Part shown: piece by piece, positions 52,425 through 62,192 of the stretch | Numbering within the stretch: the stretch's first letter is position 1 | How the letters are laid out: each line of letters opens with the position of its first letter | NCBI RefSeq assembly: GCF_001043175.1 | Contig: NZ_CP011494.1 | Location: 124,001 to 188,000 of the forward strand | DNA from: Marinobacter psychrophilus | Lineage (GTDB): Bacteria > Pseudomonadota > Gammaproteobacteria > Pseudomonadales > Oleiphilaceae | Direction of reading: 5' to 3' | Length of the DNA: 64,000 nucleotides | Position numbers and translations under genes: made by a program | Notes under the pieces: generated by a model | Database searches by the model: none | Seen by the model: only the letters and a program-made list of their open reading frames with translations | Told to the model about the DNA's origin: nothing

Positions 52425-52856
52425 ATGCGTTCAATGAATGTTTCAGACGTAATGTGGAACCACATAGAGCCGGTGCGCGGCGAATGGTTAATCAGTCGCG
52501 TGGTTAGTCATTTATCGGAAAATCACGTAACCGGCTTGCCGGTGGTCGACAGTCAGCGCAAATTGATTGGGTTTGTATCTGAGCAAGACTGCATTCATGC
52601 GTTGCTGGTAAGCAACTATCACTGCGAAGGCGAACCCGCGGTGCGCGAGGTGATGATCCTCCAACCGGTGACGGTGTCGCCAGACTTGGGCGTTGTCGAT
52701 CTGGCGCAAAAACTTGGCGCGGGCAAGCCGAAAGTGTACCCGGTTGTGGACAACGGCAAATTGGTGGGCATAGTCACCCGCAGCGCCATTTTAGACCACC
52801 TTGTAAAATCAGGCTGTAAGGTGGGTACGCCAAAGTTTGCCAACTCTGATGAATGA
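52425..52856 (+). CDS. CBS-domain pair protein
   Basis: This 143-aa cytoplasmic protein consists of two CBS domains, which bind adenine nucleotides or similar ligands. ATG 52425 is chosen over TTG 52419. CBS1 ends VTGLPVVDSQRKLIGFVSEQDCIHALL; CBS2 has PKVYPVVDNGKLVGIVTRSAILDHLV. No effector domain is attached, so it probably acts on a partner. It is read divergently from the symporter and lies just upstream of fghA. Confidence 0.87.
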   Translation: MRSMNVSDVMWNHIEPVRGEWLISRVVSHLSENHVTGLPVVDSQRKLIGFVSEQDCIHALLVSNYHCEGEPAVREVMILQPVTVSPDLGVVDLAQKLGAGKPKVYPVVDNGKLVGIVTRSAILDHLVKSGCKVGTPKFANSDE

Positions 52857-52895
52857 GCGTTAGGCTTTTATAAATACTTTGATACAGAGGACACC

Positions 52896-53753
52896 ATGGA
52901 ACTGCTTTTAACCAATGCCAGCTTTGGCGGCGAGCACCGCCGTTACCGCCACACCGCCGCGACGCTGGAATGCCAGATGGAGTTTTCTATATTCCTACCG
53001 CCGCAGTCGCTGGCAGAGCCGGGCCGTAAGGTGCCCGTGTTGTACTGGCTGTCAGGCCTGACGTGTAATGATGAAAATTTCATGCAAAAAGCCGGTGCAC
53101 AGAAACTGGCCGCTGAGCTTGGCTTGGCGATTGTGTGCCCGGATACCAGCCCGCGGGGCGTCAATTTGCCGGGGGAAGACGACAGCTACGATTTTGGCAG
53201 CGGTGCAGGCTTTTATGTGAATGCCACAGAGCAGCCTTGGGCGCCCCACTACCGGATGTACGATTACGTAGTGAAGGAACTGCCCCAACTGGTAGAAAGC
53301 GAGTTGCCCGTTAGCGCTGAAAAATCCATCAGCGGCCATTCCATGGGGGGTCACGGAGCGTTGATATGCGCGCTTAAAAACCCGGGGCTTTACCGGTCGG
53401 TATCGGCGTTTGCACCCGTTGCCCACCCGGTGGAGTGCCCCTGGGGTCAGAAAGCTTTTGCGGGCTATCTTGGTGGTAACCAAGAGCAGTGGAACCAGTG
53501 GGACGCCACCCTGCTTATTGCGGATGCCCAGGAACGCTTGCCATTACTGATTGACCAAGGCACTGCGGACCAATTTCTGGCAGAGCAGCTTAACCCACAG
53601 GCGCTGGTGCGGGCTTGCCACAGCGTTAACCATCCGGTAACCCTACGGATGCAGTCCGGCTATGACCACAGCTATTTCTTTATTGCATCTTTTATTGACG
53701 ATCATCTGCACCATCACGCCGAAGCTTTGGGCTTGGCCCAGCCCCAGTTGTAG
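52896..53753 (+). CDS. fghA: S-formylglutathione hydrolase
   Basis: FghA hydrolyses S-formylglutathione to glutathione and formate, the second step of glutathione-dependent formaldehyde oxidation (285 aa, usual length). The nucleophile is S149 in the [11 protein letters not shown] elbow. [40 protein letters not shown] and [19 protein letters not shown], with the catalytic His, are diagnostic of esterase D. The formate produced suits the Fds enzyme at the left end. The 3' end overlaps the MATE gene by 40 bases, tail to tail. No adjacent adhC gene is seen. Confidence 0.94.
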   Translation: MELLLTNASFGGEHRRYRHTAATLECQMEFSIFLPPQSLAEPGRKVPVLYWLSGLTCNDENFMQKAGAQKLAAELGLAIVCPDTSPRGVNLPGEDDSYDFGSGAGFYVNATEQPWAPHYRMYDYVVKELPQLVESELPVSAEKSISGHSMGGHGALICALKNPGLYRSVSAFAPVAHPVECPWGQKAFAGYLGGNQEQWNQWDATLLIADAQERLPLLIDQGTADQFLAEQLNPQALVRACHSVNHPVTLRMQSGYDHSYFFIASFIDDHLHHHAEALGLAQPQL

Positions 53754-55120
53754 CCGAACAGGCGCCAGCCCATTAGTATACTGGCGGAGATCAGCCCGCC
53801 GGTAAGACCTAGCCAGAAGCCCGCGGCGCCCATTGCCGGCACCAGAACGCTGGTAAACGCCAGCGCATAGCCCAGCGGCATACCCACCACCCAGAATGAA
53901 AACAGCATGATGATCATCGGAATGCGTGTGTCTTTATAGCCTCGCAGGCCACTGATGCAGGTAACCTGAATAACATCCGCCACCTGAAAGAAAGCGGCGT
54001 ACATCAACAGAGTAACGCTGACCGCCTGCACTTCGGGGTCGCTGGAATAAAGCGCGGCAATGGGCGCGCGGAATACAAACAGCACAATCGCAAACAGCAG
54101 CGAAATAAAGGCGGCCAAAATAATCGAACTGCGTGATAGCAGACGCGCAGACTCGGGCGAGCCCGCGCCCACCAGAAAACTCACTCGCAAGGTGATGGCC
54201 ATGCCCATGCTCAGCGGCAGCATAAACAACAAAGACACCACGTTTAACGCAATCTGGTGCCCGGCCACCACCACTGGCCCTAACGGTGCCAGAAACAGTG
54301 CGATCACTGAAAACAGGCTGGCTTCAACAAAGATAGTAAAACCAATGGGCAAACCCAGCCGCAGCACGAAGTGCAGCACCCGCGGATTGGGGCGGGCGAC
54401 ATAGGCCAGCAGACGGAAGTTCTGATAGACCCGGCTGCGATTCAGGTAAACCAGCAGCCCGATCGCCGCGATACCGTTAGACAGTGACGTGGCCCAGCCG
54501 CAGCCGACACCCCCCATAGCGGGAATACCCAAACCGCCATAGATAAACAGATAATTCAGTGGCAGGTTGAACAGGGTGCTGATCAGTGAAAACACCATAA
54601 TTACCCGAGTATGGCCCAAGCCATCCGTCAGCCCGCGCAGAGAGGTCATTAACAGCAGCGCGGGAATACCCCAGGCGAAGGCGTCCAGGTAGCCTTGGGC
54701 AATGCCGGCGGTGGCGGGTTCCAGTTTCAGCCGGGTCAGCACCGGGTGCACATTTGTGAGCAAAACAATCATGATCAGCGACGCAGCAGCGGCAATATAA
54801 AGCCCTTGCCAAACCGTCGGCATAATTCGCCGAAGTTTGTTGGCGCCTTTATAGCCGGAAATGATCGGCTGCTGGGCGCTTAGAACGCCCCAAAAAAACA
54901 GGAACAATGGCATCCACAAGCTGGAACCAATACCCACGGCGGCCAGATCCTGGGCGCTGGCGTGGCCGGCCATGACGGTGTCAATCACGCCGTTTGCCAT
55001 CTGTGCAACCTGCGCGACCAGAATCGGCCCGCCAAGTACCGCCAAGGTTTTCCATTCCAGCAGTACCCGCGTAGCGAGAGGCTGGCGGACAGCGGGCAGT
55101 GGCTGGTGCAGTTCATCCAT
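53714..55120 (-). CDS. MATE-family multidrug efflux transporter (NorM type)
   Basis: This Na+- or H+-driven multidrug and toxin exporter (468 aa) has about twelve helices. The N-terminal half begins [44 protein letters not shown], the NorM signature. [16 protein letters not shown] and [17 protein letters not shown] mark the start of the second half. Substrates are unknown; cationic dyes or fluoroquinolones are typical. Its 3' end overlaps fghA by 40 bases on the opposite strand, with both stops intact. Confidence 0.9.
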   Translation of the reverse strand: MDELHQPLPAVRQPLATRVLLEWKTLAVLGGPILVAQVAQMANGVIDTVMAGHASAQDLAAVGIGSSLWMPLFLFFWGVLSAQQPIISGYKGANKLRRIMPTVWQGLYIAAAASLIMIVLLTNVHPVLTRLKLEPATAGIAQGYLDAFAWGIPALLLMTSLRGLTDGLGHTRVIMVFSLISTLFNLPLNYLFIYGGLGIPAMGGVGCGWATSLSNGIAAIGLLVYLNRSRVYQNFRLLAYVARPNPRVLHFVLRLGLPIGFTIFVEASLFSVIALFLAPLGPVVVAGHQIALNVVSLLFMLPLSMGMAITLRVSFLVGAGSPESARLLSRSSIILAAFISLLFAIVLFVFRAPIAALYSSDPEVQAVSVTLLMYAAFFQVADVIQVTCISGLRGYKDTRIPMIIMLFSFWVVGMPLGYALAFTSVLVPAMGAAGFWLGLTGGLISASILMGWRLFGYNWGWAKPKASA

Positions 55121-55315
55121 AACAGTTGTCCGGAATACGGTCGAATTCGGTGGCGGCTCTGAATGACCAGTCAGGGGCCGTCTATCGGGGAGCGGATGTT
55201 ACCGGATCTGGATGCTCAGGGGCATTGCGCATTATCCGCATAGTTTTTTTGCCTCCTGTAATCGATCGCAAAAGTGGGTAACATGTTGTCCATCATTTTT
55301 GCAGGCGTAACGGGC

Positions 55316-56191
55316 ATGGGCTTTCTAGTATTTGTTACTGTTCTCTGGGCATTTTCGTTCAGTTTGATCGGCGAGTTTCTGGCGGGCAGGGTAGACAGCT
55401 ACTTCGCAGTTCTTACCCGGGTGTTTCTGGCGGCGCTGGTATTTTTACCGCTTACCCGCTGGCGCGGTGTGCCCGCTGGGCTGAAAAAAGGCATTTTGGT
55501 CAGCGGTATGCTGCAGTTCGGCATTACCTACGTGTGCCTGTATCAAGCTTTTAGCTATCTGTCGGTGCCAGAGGTACTGTTGTTTACCATCTTCACTCCT
55601 CTGTATGTGACCCTGGCGGACGACGCCCTGAACCGACGCTTTTCCCCGGCGGGGCTGGTGGCGGCCGTACTGGCTACCTTGGGCGCTGGCGTTATTCGTT
55701 ATGATGGCCTGAGTGAAGACTTTATCACCGGCTTTTTATTGCTGCAGGTGGCCAATATCACCTTTGCCGCGGGCCAAGTGGGTTACAAACACGTAATGGC
55801 ACGCTACCCTTTGCCCATCCCACCTTGGCGCACCTTTGGTTATTTTTTCTTTGGCGCTTTAATTGTGGCGCTGCCATCGTTTCTGATTTTTGGCAACGCT
55901 GACAAGCTGCCCGCCACGCCCACGCAATGGGGCATTCTGGTCTGGCTAGGGCTGGCGGCGTCGGGCCTGGGTCTGTTTCTGTGGAACCGTGGCGCTTGCT
56001 ACGTCGACGCCGGCACTCTGGCGGTGATGAATAATGCTCTGGTGCCTGCCGGTTTACTAGTGAATCTGCTGATTTGGAACCGCGATGCGGATATTCTTCG
56101 CCTGGCTGTAGGCGGCGCTATCATTCTGGCGTCTTTGTGGCTGAACTCGTGGCTACGGGCTCGCTGGAGCGGGGCTAGAGGCATAATTTGA
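55316..56191 (+). CDS. EamA/DMT-family transporter
   Basis: This ten-helix drug/metabolite transporter is 291 aa from ATG 55316 (MGFLVFVTVLWAFSFSLIGEF). The frame opens at GTG 55274, so an N-terminus 14 residues longer is possible. Two EamA repeats are visible, each near five helices, with YLSVPEVLLFTIFTPLYVTLAD in the first and WGILVWLGLAASGLGLFLWNRGACYVDAGTLAVMNNALVPAGLLVNLLIW in the second. The substrate cannot be deduced. Confidence 0.85.
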   Translation: MGFLVFVTVLWAFSFSLIGEFLAGRVDSYFAVLTRVFLAALVFLPLTRWRGVPAGLKKGILVSGMLQFGITYVCLYQAFSYLSVPEVLLFTIFTPLYVTLADDALNRRFSPAGLVAAVLATLGAGVIRYDGLSEDFITGFLLLQVANITFAAGQVGYKHVMARYPLPIPPWRTFGYFFFGALIVALPSFLIFGNADKLPATPTQWGILVWLGLAASGLGLFLWNRGACYVDAGTLAVMNNALVPAGLLVNLLIWNRDADILRLAVGGAIILASLWLNSWLRARWSGARGII

Positions 56192-56307
56192 GTGATTGGT
56201 TGGCATCAGCTGGCCAGTGCTGGCAAAATCCCGTCCCCAGAGCCCTGGCCTGACCCAGGGCGATCCTTTTTAAACGCATTCCTTAGCCCAAAGCACAGGA
56301 CAAGAAC

Positions 56308-57705
56308 ATGACTCAGTCGAAAACGACCTCGGGCAGTAACGCAGGTTTGTCCCGTGGTCTCTGGTCTTCCCGCTTCGCCTTTATTCTGGCGGCAACCGGT
56401 TCTGCCGTTGGCCTTGGCAACATTTGGAAATTCCCTTATGTAACCGGTGAGAACGGCGGCGGTGCCTTTGTACTGGTGTACTTATTGTGTATCGCTGTTA
56501 TTGGTGTGCCCATCATGATGGCGGAGGTGTTCATTGGCCGCAACGGCCGTCACAACCCGATAACCAGCATGCGCCTGGTCGCTGAGCGCAATCTGAAATC
56601 GCCAGTCTGGCGCATTTCAGCGGTGATCGGCATGATCGCGGCTTTTGCCATTCTGTCGTTCTATTCGGTGATCGGTGGCTGGGCGGCGTCTTATGTTGGC
56701 CATGCGGCCATGGGCGACTTCACCGGCGGCACGGCGGAGTCCATTGGTGATCTGTTCGGCGGCCTGTTGGCCAGCCCTGTGCAGTTGCTGGCTTGGCACA
56801 CCGTGTTTATGGCGTTGGTGATACTGGTGGTGTCGCAGGGCTTGAAGGGTGGCCTGGAGCGCGCCGTGACCGTTTTGATGCCGGCACTGTTTCTGCTGTT
56901 GCTGGTTGCGGTGGGTTATGCGACGACGACCGGCCATTTCGGCGAAGCCGTCAGTTTTCTGTTTACGCCAGACTTTTCCAAGCTGACCATTGAAGGCGTG
57001 CTGATTGCTTTGGGCCACGCGTTCTTTACCCTCAGTCTTGGTATGGCCATTATGATGGCCTACGGTTCCTACCTTGGTAACGATGTTCCAGTGGGCCGCA
57101 CGATGGTTTTCGTAGCGCTGATGGACACCGCGGTCGCCCTGCTGGCGGGACTTGCCATCTTTCCGGTGGTCTTTGCTAACGGCTTGGAGCCCAGCGCCGG
57201 CCCCGGGCTGATTTTCCAGACCTTGCCGCTGGCGTTCGGCAATATGCCGATGGGCGACCTGTTTGGCACACTGTTTTTTGTGTTGCTGCTGTTTGCTGCC
57301 TGGACCTCAGGCATCTCGCTGCTGGAGCCTGTGGTGGAATGGGCGGAAGAAAATACCAATATGAGCCGCACTGGCAGTGCCATTGTGGTGGGCATGCTGT
57401 GCTGGCTGTTGGGTATTGCCTCGATTTTGTCGCTGAACGTGTGGTCAGATGTGACCCCGCTGGGTATGTTCGCAGCGTTTGAAGGCAAAACCATTTTCGA
57501 CTTGCTGGATTACTTCACCGCCAACTTCCTGCTGCCGCTGTCTGGTTTGTTAACCGCCATCTTTGTAGGCTGGTTTGTGGCGAAAGAGTCGCTGAAAGCA
57601 GACTTGAATTTGCACGGCGCCACGTTTGCGTTGTGGCTGAATCTGCTGCGTTATGTAACGCCCATCGCGGTTGTCATTGTGTTTGTTTATAACCTGTTAG
57701 GGTAA
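56308..57705 (+). CDS. Sodium-dependent transporter, NSS (SNF) family
   Basis: This Na+-coupled transporter (465 aa, about eleven helices) is of the LeuT fold. The hallmark SRFAFILAATGSAVGLGNIWKFPYVTGENGGGAFVLVYL lies at about 23-61. IGVPIMMAEVFIGR and FFTLSLGMAIMMAYGSYLG contain the Na+ sites. An amino acid is the probable substrate, although single-gene bacterial members are mostly uncharacterised. A hairpin terminator follows 16 bases after the stop. Confidence 0.93.
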   Translation: MTQSKTTSGSNAGLSRGLWSSRFAFILAATGSAVGLGNIWKFPYVTGENGGGAFVLVYLLCIAVIGVPIMMAEVFIGRNGRHNPITSMRLVAERNLKSPVWRISAVIGMIAAFAILSFYSVIGGWAASYVGHAAMGDFTGGTAESIGDLFGGLLASPVQLLAWHTVFMALVILVVSQGLKGGLERAVTVLMPALFLLLLVAVGYATTTGHFGEAVSFLFTPDFSKLTIEGVLIALGHAFFTLSLGMAIMMAYGSYLGNDVPVGRTMVFVALMDTAVALLAGLAIFPVVFANGLEPSAGPGLIFQTLPLAFGNMPMGDLFGTLFFVLLLFAAWTSGISLLEPVVEWAEENTNMSRTGSAIVVGMLCWLLGIASILSLNVWSDVTPLGMFAAFEGKTIFDLLDYFTANFLLPLSGLLTAIFVGWFVAKESLKADLNLHGATFALWLNLLRYVTPIAVVIVFVYNLLG

Positions 57706-57720
57706 ATAGCGGAAAAGTGA

Positions 57721-57757
57721 AAAGCCCGGAAGGCAGCGATGCTTTGCGGGCTTTTTT
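57721..57757 (+). terminator. Rho-independent terminator after the NSS transporter
   Basis: AAAGCCCG (57721-57728) pairs with CGGGCTTT (57747-57754), with an 18-base loop and a T-run to 57757. It separates the transporter from the two-component genes. Confidence 0.85.
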
Positions 57758-57905
57758 ATGCGCTGGAATTAGTCTTCTTGTAAACCGCCAAACATTGGCT
57801 TTCTATTGGTGGCCTGCCTGCGTGACGAGTTTGTGACGTTTTCGGGTTAGACTGAAAAATCGTCACTCCTTAGTCCTGCAGTCCAGACAAACGAGCCATA
57901 GCACC

Positions 57906-58607
57906 ATGACACGCAGCGTACTGATTATTGAAGACAACCCTGCCATCGCCGAATTGGTGAGTATGCAGGTGAGTGACCTGGGCATGACGCCGGTGCTGGC
58001 CAATCGCGGCGACGACGGCCTGGCGCGTTTTCGCCAGGGCGGTATCGATCTGGTGGTTCTGGACCTTATGCTGCCGGGCCTTGATGGCCTGGCGGTGTGC
58101 CGTGAAATCCGCACCGCGCCAGATTACGTGCCTGTGCTGATGCTGACAGCTAAAAGCACCGAGTTGGACAGGGTGTTGGGGCTGGAAATGGGCGCCGACG
58201 ATTACCTGACCAAGCCTTTCAGCGTGGCCGAACTGGGGGCCCGCATAAAAGCCTTGTTTCGCCGAGTGGATGCCTTGTCAGCCCGCGCCACAGCTGCCCC
58301 AGAGAACCGTGAAATCGCAGTAGACGGCCTGCGCATAGATCCGCTGCGGCGGCGAGTGTTTGTCAACAATGCAGAGGTAGAGCTGACCGCCCGTGAGTTT
58401 GATTTGTTGTGGCATTTCGCCAGCCATCGCGGCCGGGTGTTCAGCCGCGCTCAGCTATTGGATGCGGTGTGGGGCTACAATCATCAGGGTTACGAGCATA
58501 CGGTGAATACCCACATTAACCGTTTGCGTAACAAAATCGAAACCGATCCCGCCGAACCGCGCTATGTGCAAACGGTGTGGGGTGTTGGTTACAGGTTCCA
58601 GGACTGA
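57906..58607 (+). CDS. OmpR-family response regulator
   Basis: This 233-aa winged-helix response regulator has a receiver domain at about 1-120, phospho-acceptor D53 (VVLDLMLPGLDG), an acidic pair near 10 and a K in YLTKPFSVAELGARIKALFRR. The DNA-binding domain (about 135-230) contains ELTAREFDLLWHFASHRGRVFSRAQLLDAVWGYN and VQTVWGVGYRF. The cognate sensor gene starts 2 bases after its stop. A periplasmic MsrA-MsrB gene follows the pair. Confidence 0.93.
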   Translation: MTRSVLIIEDNPAIAELVSMQVSDLGMTPVLANRGDDGLARFRQGGIDLVVLDLMLPGLDGLAVCREIRTAPDYVPVLMLTAKSTELDRVLGLEMGADDYLTKPFSVAELGARIKALFRRVDALSARATAAPENREIAVDGLRIDPLRRRVFVNNAEVELTAREFDLLWHFASHRGRVFSRAQLLDAVWGYNHQGYEHTVNTHINRLRNKIETDPAEPRYVQTVWGVGYRFQD

Positions 58608-58609
58608 CT

Positions 58610-60094
58610 ATGGCTCTACCTCTGTTGCGAACACTCTATGCCCGTCTGGCCCTGGGTCTGTTTCTGCTGCTGCTGGTGATTGGCACCTTGTTCAGCGCCC
58701 TGAGTTTTTACTCAGTCCGTGAATACAGTGCCGCGGTAAACCACCAGCTCAACCGTGATTTGGCCAGTCGTTTAGTCGCTGACCGTAATCTGGTGACCGG
58801 TGACCGAATTGACTATGGCGAGCTGGAGCGCCTGTTTGATTTGTACATGAGCATCAATCCCAGCATTGAAATCTACCTGCTGGATTTGCAGGGCCGGATT
58901 GTTTCGTTTTCTGCCAATCCCGACAAGATCAAACGTAATCAGGTGTCCTTGCAGCCGATTCAGACATTGCTGACCAACCCTGACATGTACCCATTGCCCG
59001 GCGATGACCCCCGCAGCCACGATCGCCGTAAAGTGTTCTCGGTGACGCCAGTGCCCAGTGCCGACAACCCCAGCGGTTACCTCTATGTGGTGCTGCGGGG
59101 CCAGCAGTACGATTTTGCCGAAAGCATGGTGCACGGCAACCGCTTGCTAAAAATGGCTGCGGGCGCCCTGACCTTGAGCCTGGCGGTTGGCCTGCTGGCA
59201 GGGCTGGTGTTTTTCCGCCTGCTGACCCGGCGGTTGACCCGGCTGACTGCCCGGGTAGAAGGCTTTGAAGCAAAAACAGATAGAGATTCAGAACCGCAGC
59301 CGTCGCAGGTGCCCGGCGAGCGGGGTGACGATCTGGACTACCTGAGCTTGCGCTTTGACGCCATGGCACAGCGTATTGCCGGTCAGCTTGAGTTGTTGAA
59401 AGATAAAGACCATCAGCGCCGCCAGCTTGTAGCCCAGGTATCACACGATTTGCGCACGCCTTTGGCCGCTGTGCAGGGCTATCTGGAAACCCTAAGCCTC
59501 AAGCAAGACTCCTTGGACTTGGATCAGCGCCGCCGTTTCCTGGCGATTGCCCTGGGGGAAACCCGCCGCCTTGGCCAACTGGTTGACGAGCTGTTTGAGC
59601 TGGCCGCCCTGGACGCTCGCGAAAAACAGCCCAATCTGGAGCGCTTTATCGTCGCCGAACTGGTGCACGATGTGCTGCAAAAGCATACGCCCGGTGCTGT
59701 GCAAAACGACGTCAGCCTGAGCATAGGCGCGATCGAGCCAGCCATTGTGAACGCTGATATCGCGATGACCGAACGGGTGCTGGATAACCTGATCAGCAAC
59801 GCTATTAGCCACTCACCGGCGGGCACTAAAGTGCGGGTGAGCGTAGCGGCAGACGCAAGCGGTGTGAGTATTCACGTGGCCGACTCTGGCCCGGGAATTA
59901 ATGAACAGGCTCTGGCACACATTTTTACTCCGTTCTATCAGGCCCCCGGTGCTAACCGCAGCGGCCACGCCGGGCTTGGGCTAGCCATAGCCCGGCGCAT
60001 GGCAGAACTGCATCAGGGCCGCATTACGGTAAAAAATCGCTCCGCTGGCGGCGCAGAATTTTTATTCTGGCTGCCTTTGGCCGACGAAAAATAA
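58610..60094 (+). CDS. Sensor histidine kinase
   Basis: This inner-membrane sensor kinase is 494 aa from ATG 58610; the open frame reaches back to 58577 inside the regulator gene. Two helices (about 12-34 and 180-203) enclose a periplasmic domain of about 145 residues. This is followed by a HAMP segment, the phospho-acceptor H279 (AQVSHDLRTPLAAVQGYLE) and an ATPase domain with N-box DNLISNAISHSP, VADSGPGI and GLGLAIARRMAELHQG. The adjacent methionine sulfoxide reductase suggests an oxidative or hypochlorous-type signal, which is inference. Confidence 0.92.
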   Translation: MALPLLRTLYARLALGLFLLLLVIGTLFSALSFYSVREYSAAVNHQLNRDLASRLVADRNLVTGDRIDYGELERLFDLYMSINPSIEIYLLDLQGRIVSFSANPDKIKRNQVSLQPIQTLLTNPDMYPLPGDDPRSHDRRKVFSVTPVPSADNPSGYLYVVLRGQQYDFAESMVHGNRLLKMAAGALTLSLAVGLLAGLVFFRLLTRRLTRLTARVEGFEAKTDRDSEPQPSQVPGERGDDLDYLSLRFDAMAQRIAGQLELLKDKDHQRRQLVAQVSHDLRTPLAAVQGYLETLSLKQDSLDLDQRRRFLAIALGETRRLGQLVDELFELAALDAREKQPNLERFIVAELVHDVLQKHTPGAVQNDVSLSIGAIEPAIVNADIAMTERVLDNLISNAISHSPAGTKVRVSVAADASGVSIHVADSGPGINEQALAHIFTPFYQAPGANRSGHAGLGLAIARRMAELHQGRITVKNRSAGGAEFLFWLPLADEK

Positions 60095-60189
60095 TCCATG
60101 CCGTTATAAATTCGTAACAATATAGGAACGTTTTGGTGATGCCTCAGGGTTAGGATAATCATCGAACACTACTTTCTAGGAGCTTTTTT

Positions 60190-61398
60190 ATGAATCGCAA
60201 ATTACAAGCTGTGCTTGTTGCGGTGGTCATAGCGGCCAGCGGCGCGTTTTACGCAGCCTTTGCCTCCGCTCAAAAGAACACCGTCTTAGGCAACCCCTAT
60301 GCGCCCACCGACTCGAACCTGGCCGTGGCGACTGTGGCCGGTGGCTGTTTCTGGTGCGTGGAAGCGGGTTTCGAGAAAATCCCTGGCGTAGTAGAGGCCG
60401 TCTCTGGCTACACTGGTGGTGAAACCACAAACCCGACCTATCGCTCGGTGTCTTCTGGCGGTACCGGTCATACCGAAGCCGTGCAGGTGTATTACGACCC
60501 GCAGCAGATTACCTATGAAGGGCTGTTGCAGGGCTTGTGGCGGATGATGGACCCAACTGACGATCAGGGCCAATTTGTAGACCGTGGTACCCATTATCGC
60601 CCGGCCATTTTCTACCACAACCAGGAAGAAAAGCAGAAAGCTGAAGCAGCCAAAAAAGCCCTGCAGGAATCCGGCGTTTACGACAACCCGGTGGTGATCG
60701 AGATAGTTCCGGCGGGCACTTTTTACCCGGCGGAAGACTACCACCAGGATTACTACAAAAAGAATCCAGTGCGCTATAACCTCTACACCTTCAATTCTGG
60801 CCGCTACCAGTTTATTGAAAGCGTGTATGGCAAAGACTACGAGCTGGACTTTAGCCAGTTCAAACCGGCTGTCAGTAGCAATAGCAGCAACGCGGGCGCA
60901 GAGCCGAGCGCGGAACAAGCACCTGGCTCGATCGCAGGGTTCAACCCTGCGGCTTTTCTAAAGCCGCAGCAGGACGAGCTGAAAAAGTTGCTTAGCAGCG
61001 TTCAGTACAACGTGACTCAGGAAGACGGCACCGAGCGCCCGTTTAACAACGCCTACTGGGATAACAAAGAGCCCGGGCTTTATGTAGACGTGGTATCTGG
61101 CGAGCCGCTGTTTTCTTCCCGTGACCAGTACAAGTCTGGCACCGGCTGGCCCAGCTTTACCCGCCCGCTGGCCCCGGAAATGGTGAAGGAGCATGAAGAT
61201 CGCGCTTTCTTTATGACTCGCGTTGAAATCCGCAGCCGCTATGCAGATTCCCACTTAGGGCACGTGTTTGATGACGGCCCGGCGCCCACCGGTAAGCGTT
61301 ACTGCATGAACTCAGCGTCTATGCGTTTCATTCCGCTGGCGCTGATGGCCGACGCTGGCTACGGCGATTTTATTGACGCAGTAGAATCCGTTAACTAA
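60190..61398 (+). CDS. msrAB: Exported methionine sulfoxide reductase, MsrA-MsrB fusion
   Basis: This periplasmic bifunctional repair enzyme (402 aa) reduces both S- and R-methionine sulfoxide. The N-terminus is a signal peptide ([21 protein letters not shown]). MsrA follows at about 45-205 with C53 in [11 protein letters not shown] and a C-terminal [12 protein letters not shown]. After a Ser/Ala-rich linker, MsrB occupies about 262-395 with [39 protein letters not shown] and the nucleophile C372. MsrB lacks the zinc CxxC pairs seen in some enzymes. No thioredoxin-like domain is fused, so reducing power must come from a separate periplasmic partner. AGGAG precedes the start. Confidence 0.95.
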   Translation: MNRKLQAVLVAVVIAASGAFYAAFASAQKNTVLGNPYAPTDSNLAVATVAGGCFWCVEAGFEKIPGVVEAVSGYTGGETTNPTYRSVSSGGTGHTEAVQVYYDPQQITYEGLLQGLWRMMDPTDDQGQFVDRGTHYRPAIFYHNQEEKQKAEAAKKALQESGVYDNPVVIEIVPAGTFYPAEDYHQDYYKKNPVRYNLYTFNSGRYQFIESVYGKDYELDFSQFKPAVSSNSSNAGAEPSAEQAPGSIAGFNPAAFLKPQQDELKKLLSSVQYNVTQEDGTERPFNNAYWDNKEPGLYVDVVSGEPLFSSRDQYKSGTGWPSFTRPLAPEMVKEHEDRAFFMTRVEIRSRYADSHLGHVFDDGPAPTGKRYCMNSASMRFIPLALMADAGYGDFIDAVESVN

Positions 61399-61445
61399 GG
61401 CTTTCAGCCTGACGTCACCGTCAAGCCTGACCTTAAAACGTGAAC

Positions 61446-62192
61446 TTAAAGCCATAGATCGCTCACCGGTGTTTGCGCACCAAAATGGTGGGCGATTTGT
61501 GCCTGTAGCAACTCTGCGGTGGCAATGGCGTCCATCAACGCGTTGTGCGCGGCATAGTGGGGCAACCCATAACGTAAACGGCTGTCTGACAGGCGAATAG
61601 AAAGCGGTTTTTTGCCCCGCCAGGTTTGCCAAAAGTTGGGCCGGCGGTTTGGGTGCAGGTGGGCTTCTATGGCCATAGTATCCAGCAGCGGAAACTGAAT
61701 CCCCTCCTGCAATCGGTGAAGCAAAGCCACATCCAGAAACGGCCGTTCGATATCGCGGTAATGAACCACCGGCAGCCGCCCCGCCAGGCATCCCAGTAGT
61801 TCCGGCAAAATGTCGACCAGATCTGGTGCCTGTTCCAGATCAGCGTGGGTAATACCGTGAATCGTCACCGACGTTTGGCGCAAGGCAAGCTTGGGCTTCA
61901 CCAGCCAGTGGCGGGCGGCGCTGAGCTGAATACCCTCCAGAGTAAACGGCACCAGGCCAACGCTGATGATGGAATGTTCTGTGGCGCTCAGACCGGTGGT
62001 TTCAAAGTCTATCGCCACCATCGGCACCTGTGACAAAGGCGTATTCGCGTCGCAGCAGCCGGCCTGGTAAAAAGCCTTCAATAGGGGGTTGCTAGTGGCC
62101 TCTGTCAGGGTCTGATAGCGGTCAGGCCAAGGCACATTGGCAAAGGGCTGGGATGGTGGTGTATCCATGTATTCAAGTGGCATTGCGTGCAA
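61446..62192 (-). CDS. DnaQ-like DEDDh 3'-5' exonuclease
   Basis: This 248-aa protein is related to the epsilon subunit of DNA polymerase III. Exo I is VAIDFETTGLSA (D and E), Exo II has PVVHYRDIERPFLD, and Exo III is YAAHNALMDAIATAELLQA (H and D). The start is uncertain: TTG 62192, ATG 62183 and ATG 62168 are in frame, and the first two overlap the DUF294 gene's end. It pairs with the cNMP/CBS/DUF294 gene, a common association in gammaproteobacteria. Polymerase and UvrC domains are absent. Confidence 0.88.
   Translation of the reverse strand: MHAMPLEYMDTPPSQPFANVPWPDRYQTLTEATSNPLLKAFYQAGCCDANTPLSQVPMVAIDFETTGLSATEHSIISVGLVPFTLEGIQLSAARHWLVKPKLALRQTSVTIHGITHADLEQAPDLVDILPELLGCLAGRLPVVHYRDIERPFLDVALLHRLQEGIQFPLLDTMAIEAHLHPNRRPNFWQTWRGKKPLSIRLSDSRLRYGLPHYAAHNALMDAIATAELLQAQIAHHFGAQTPVSDLWL

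Noticed and set aside
52265..52465. 67-residue N-terminal extension of the AGCS symporter
   Set aside because: The residues are not protein-like, and the Met at 52264 has its own AGGAG site and the usual family start.
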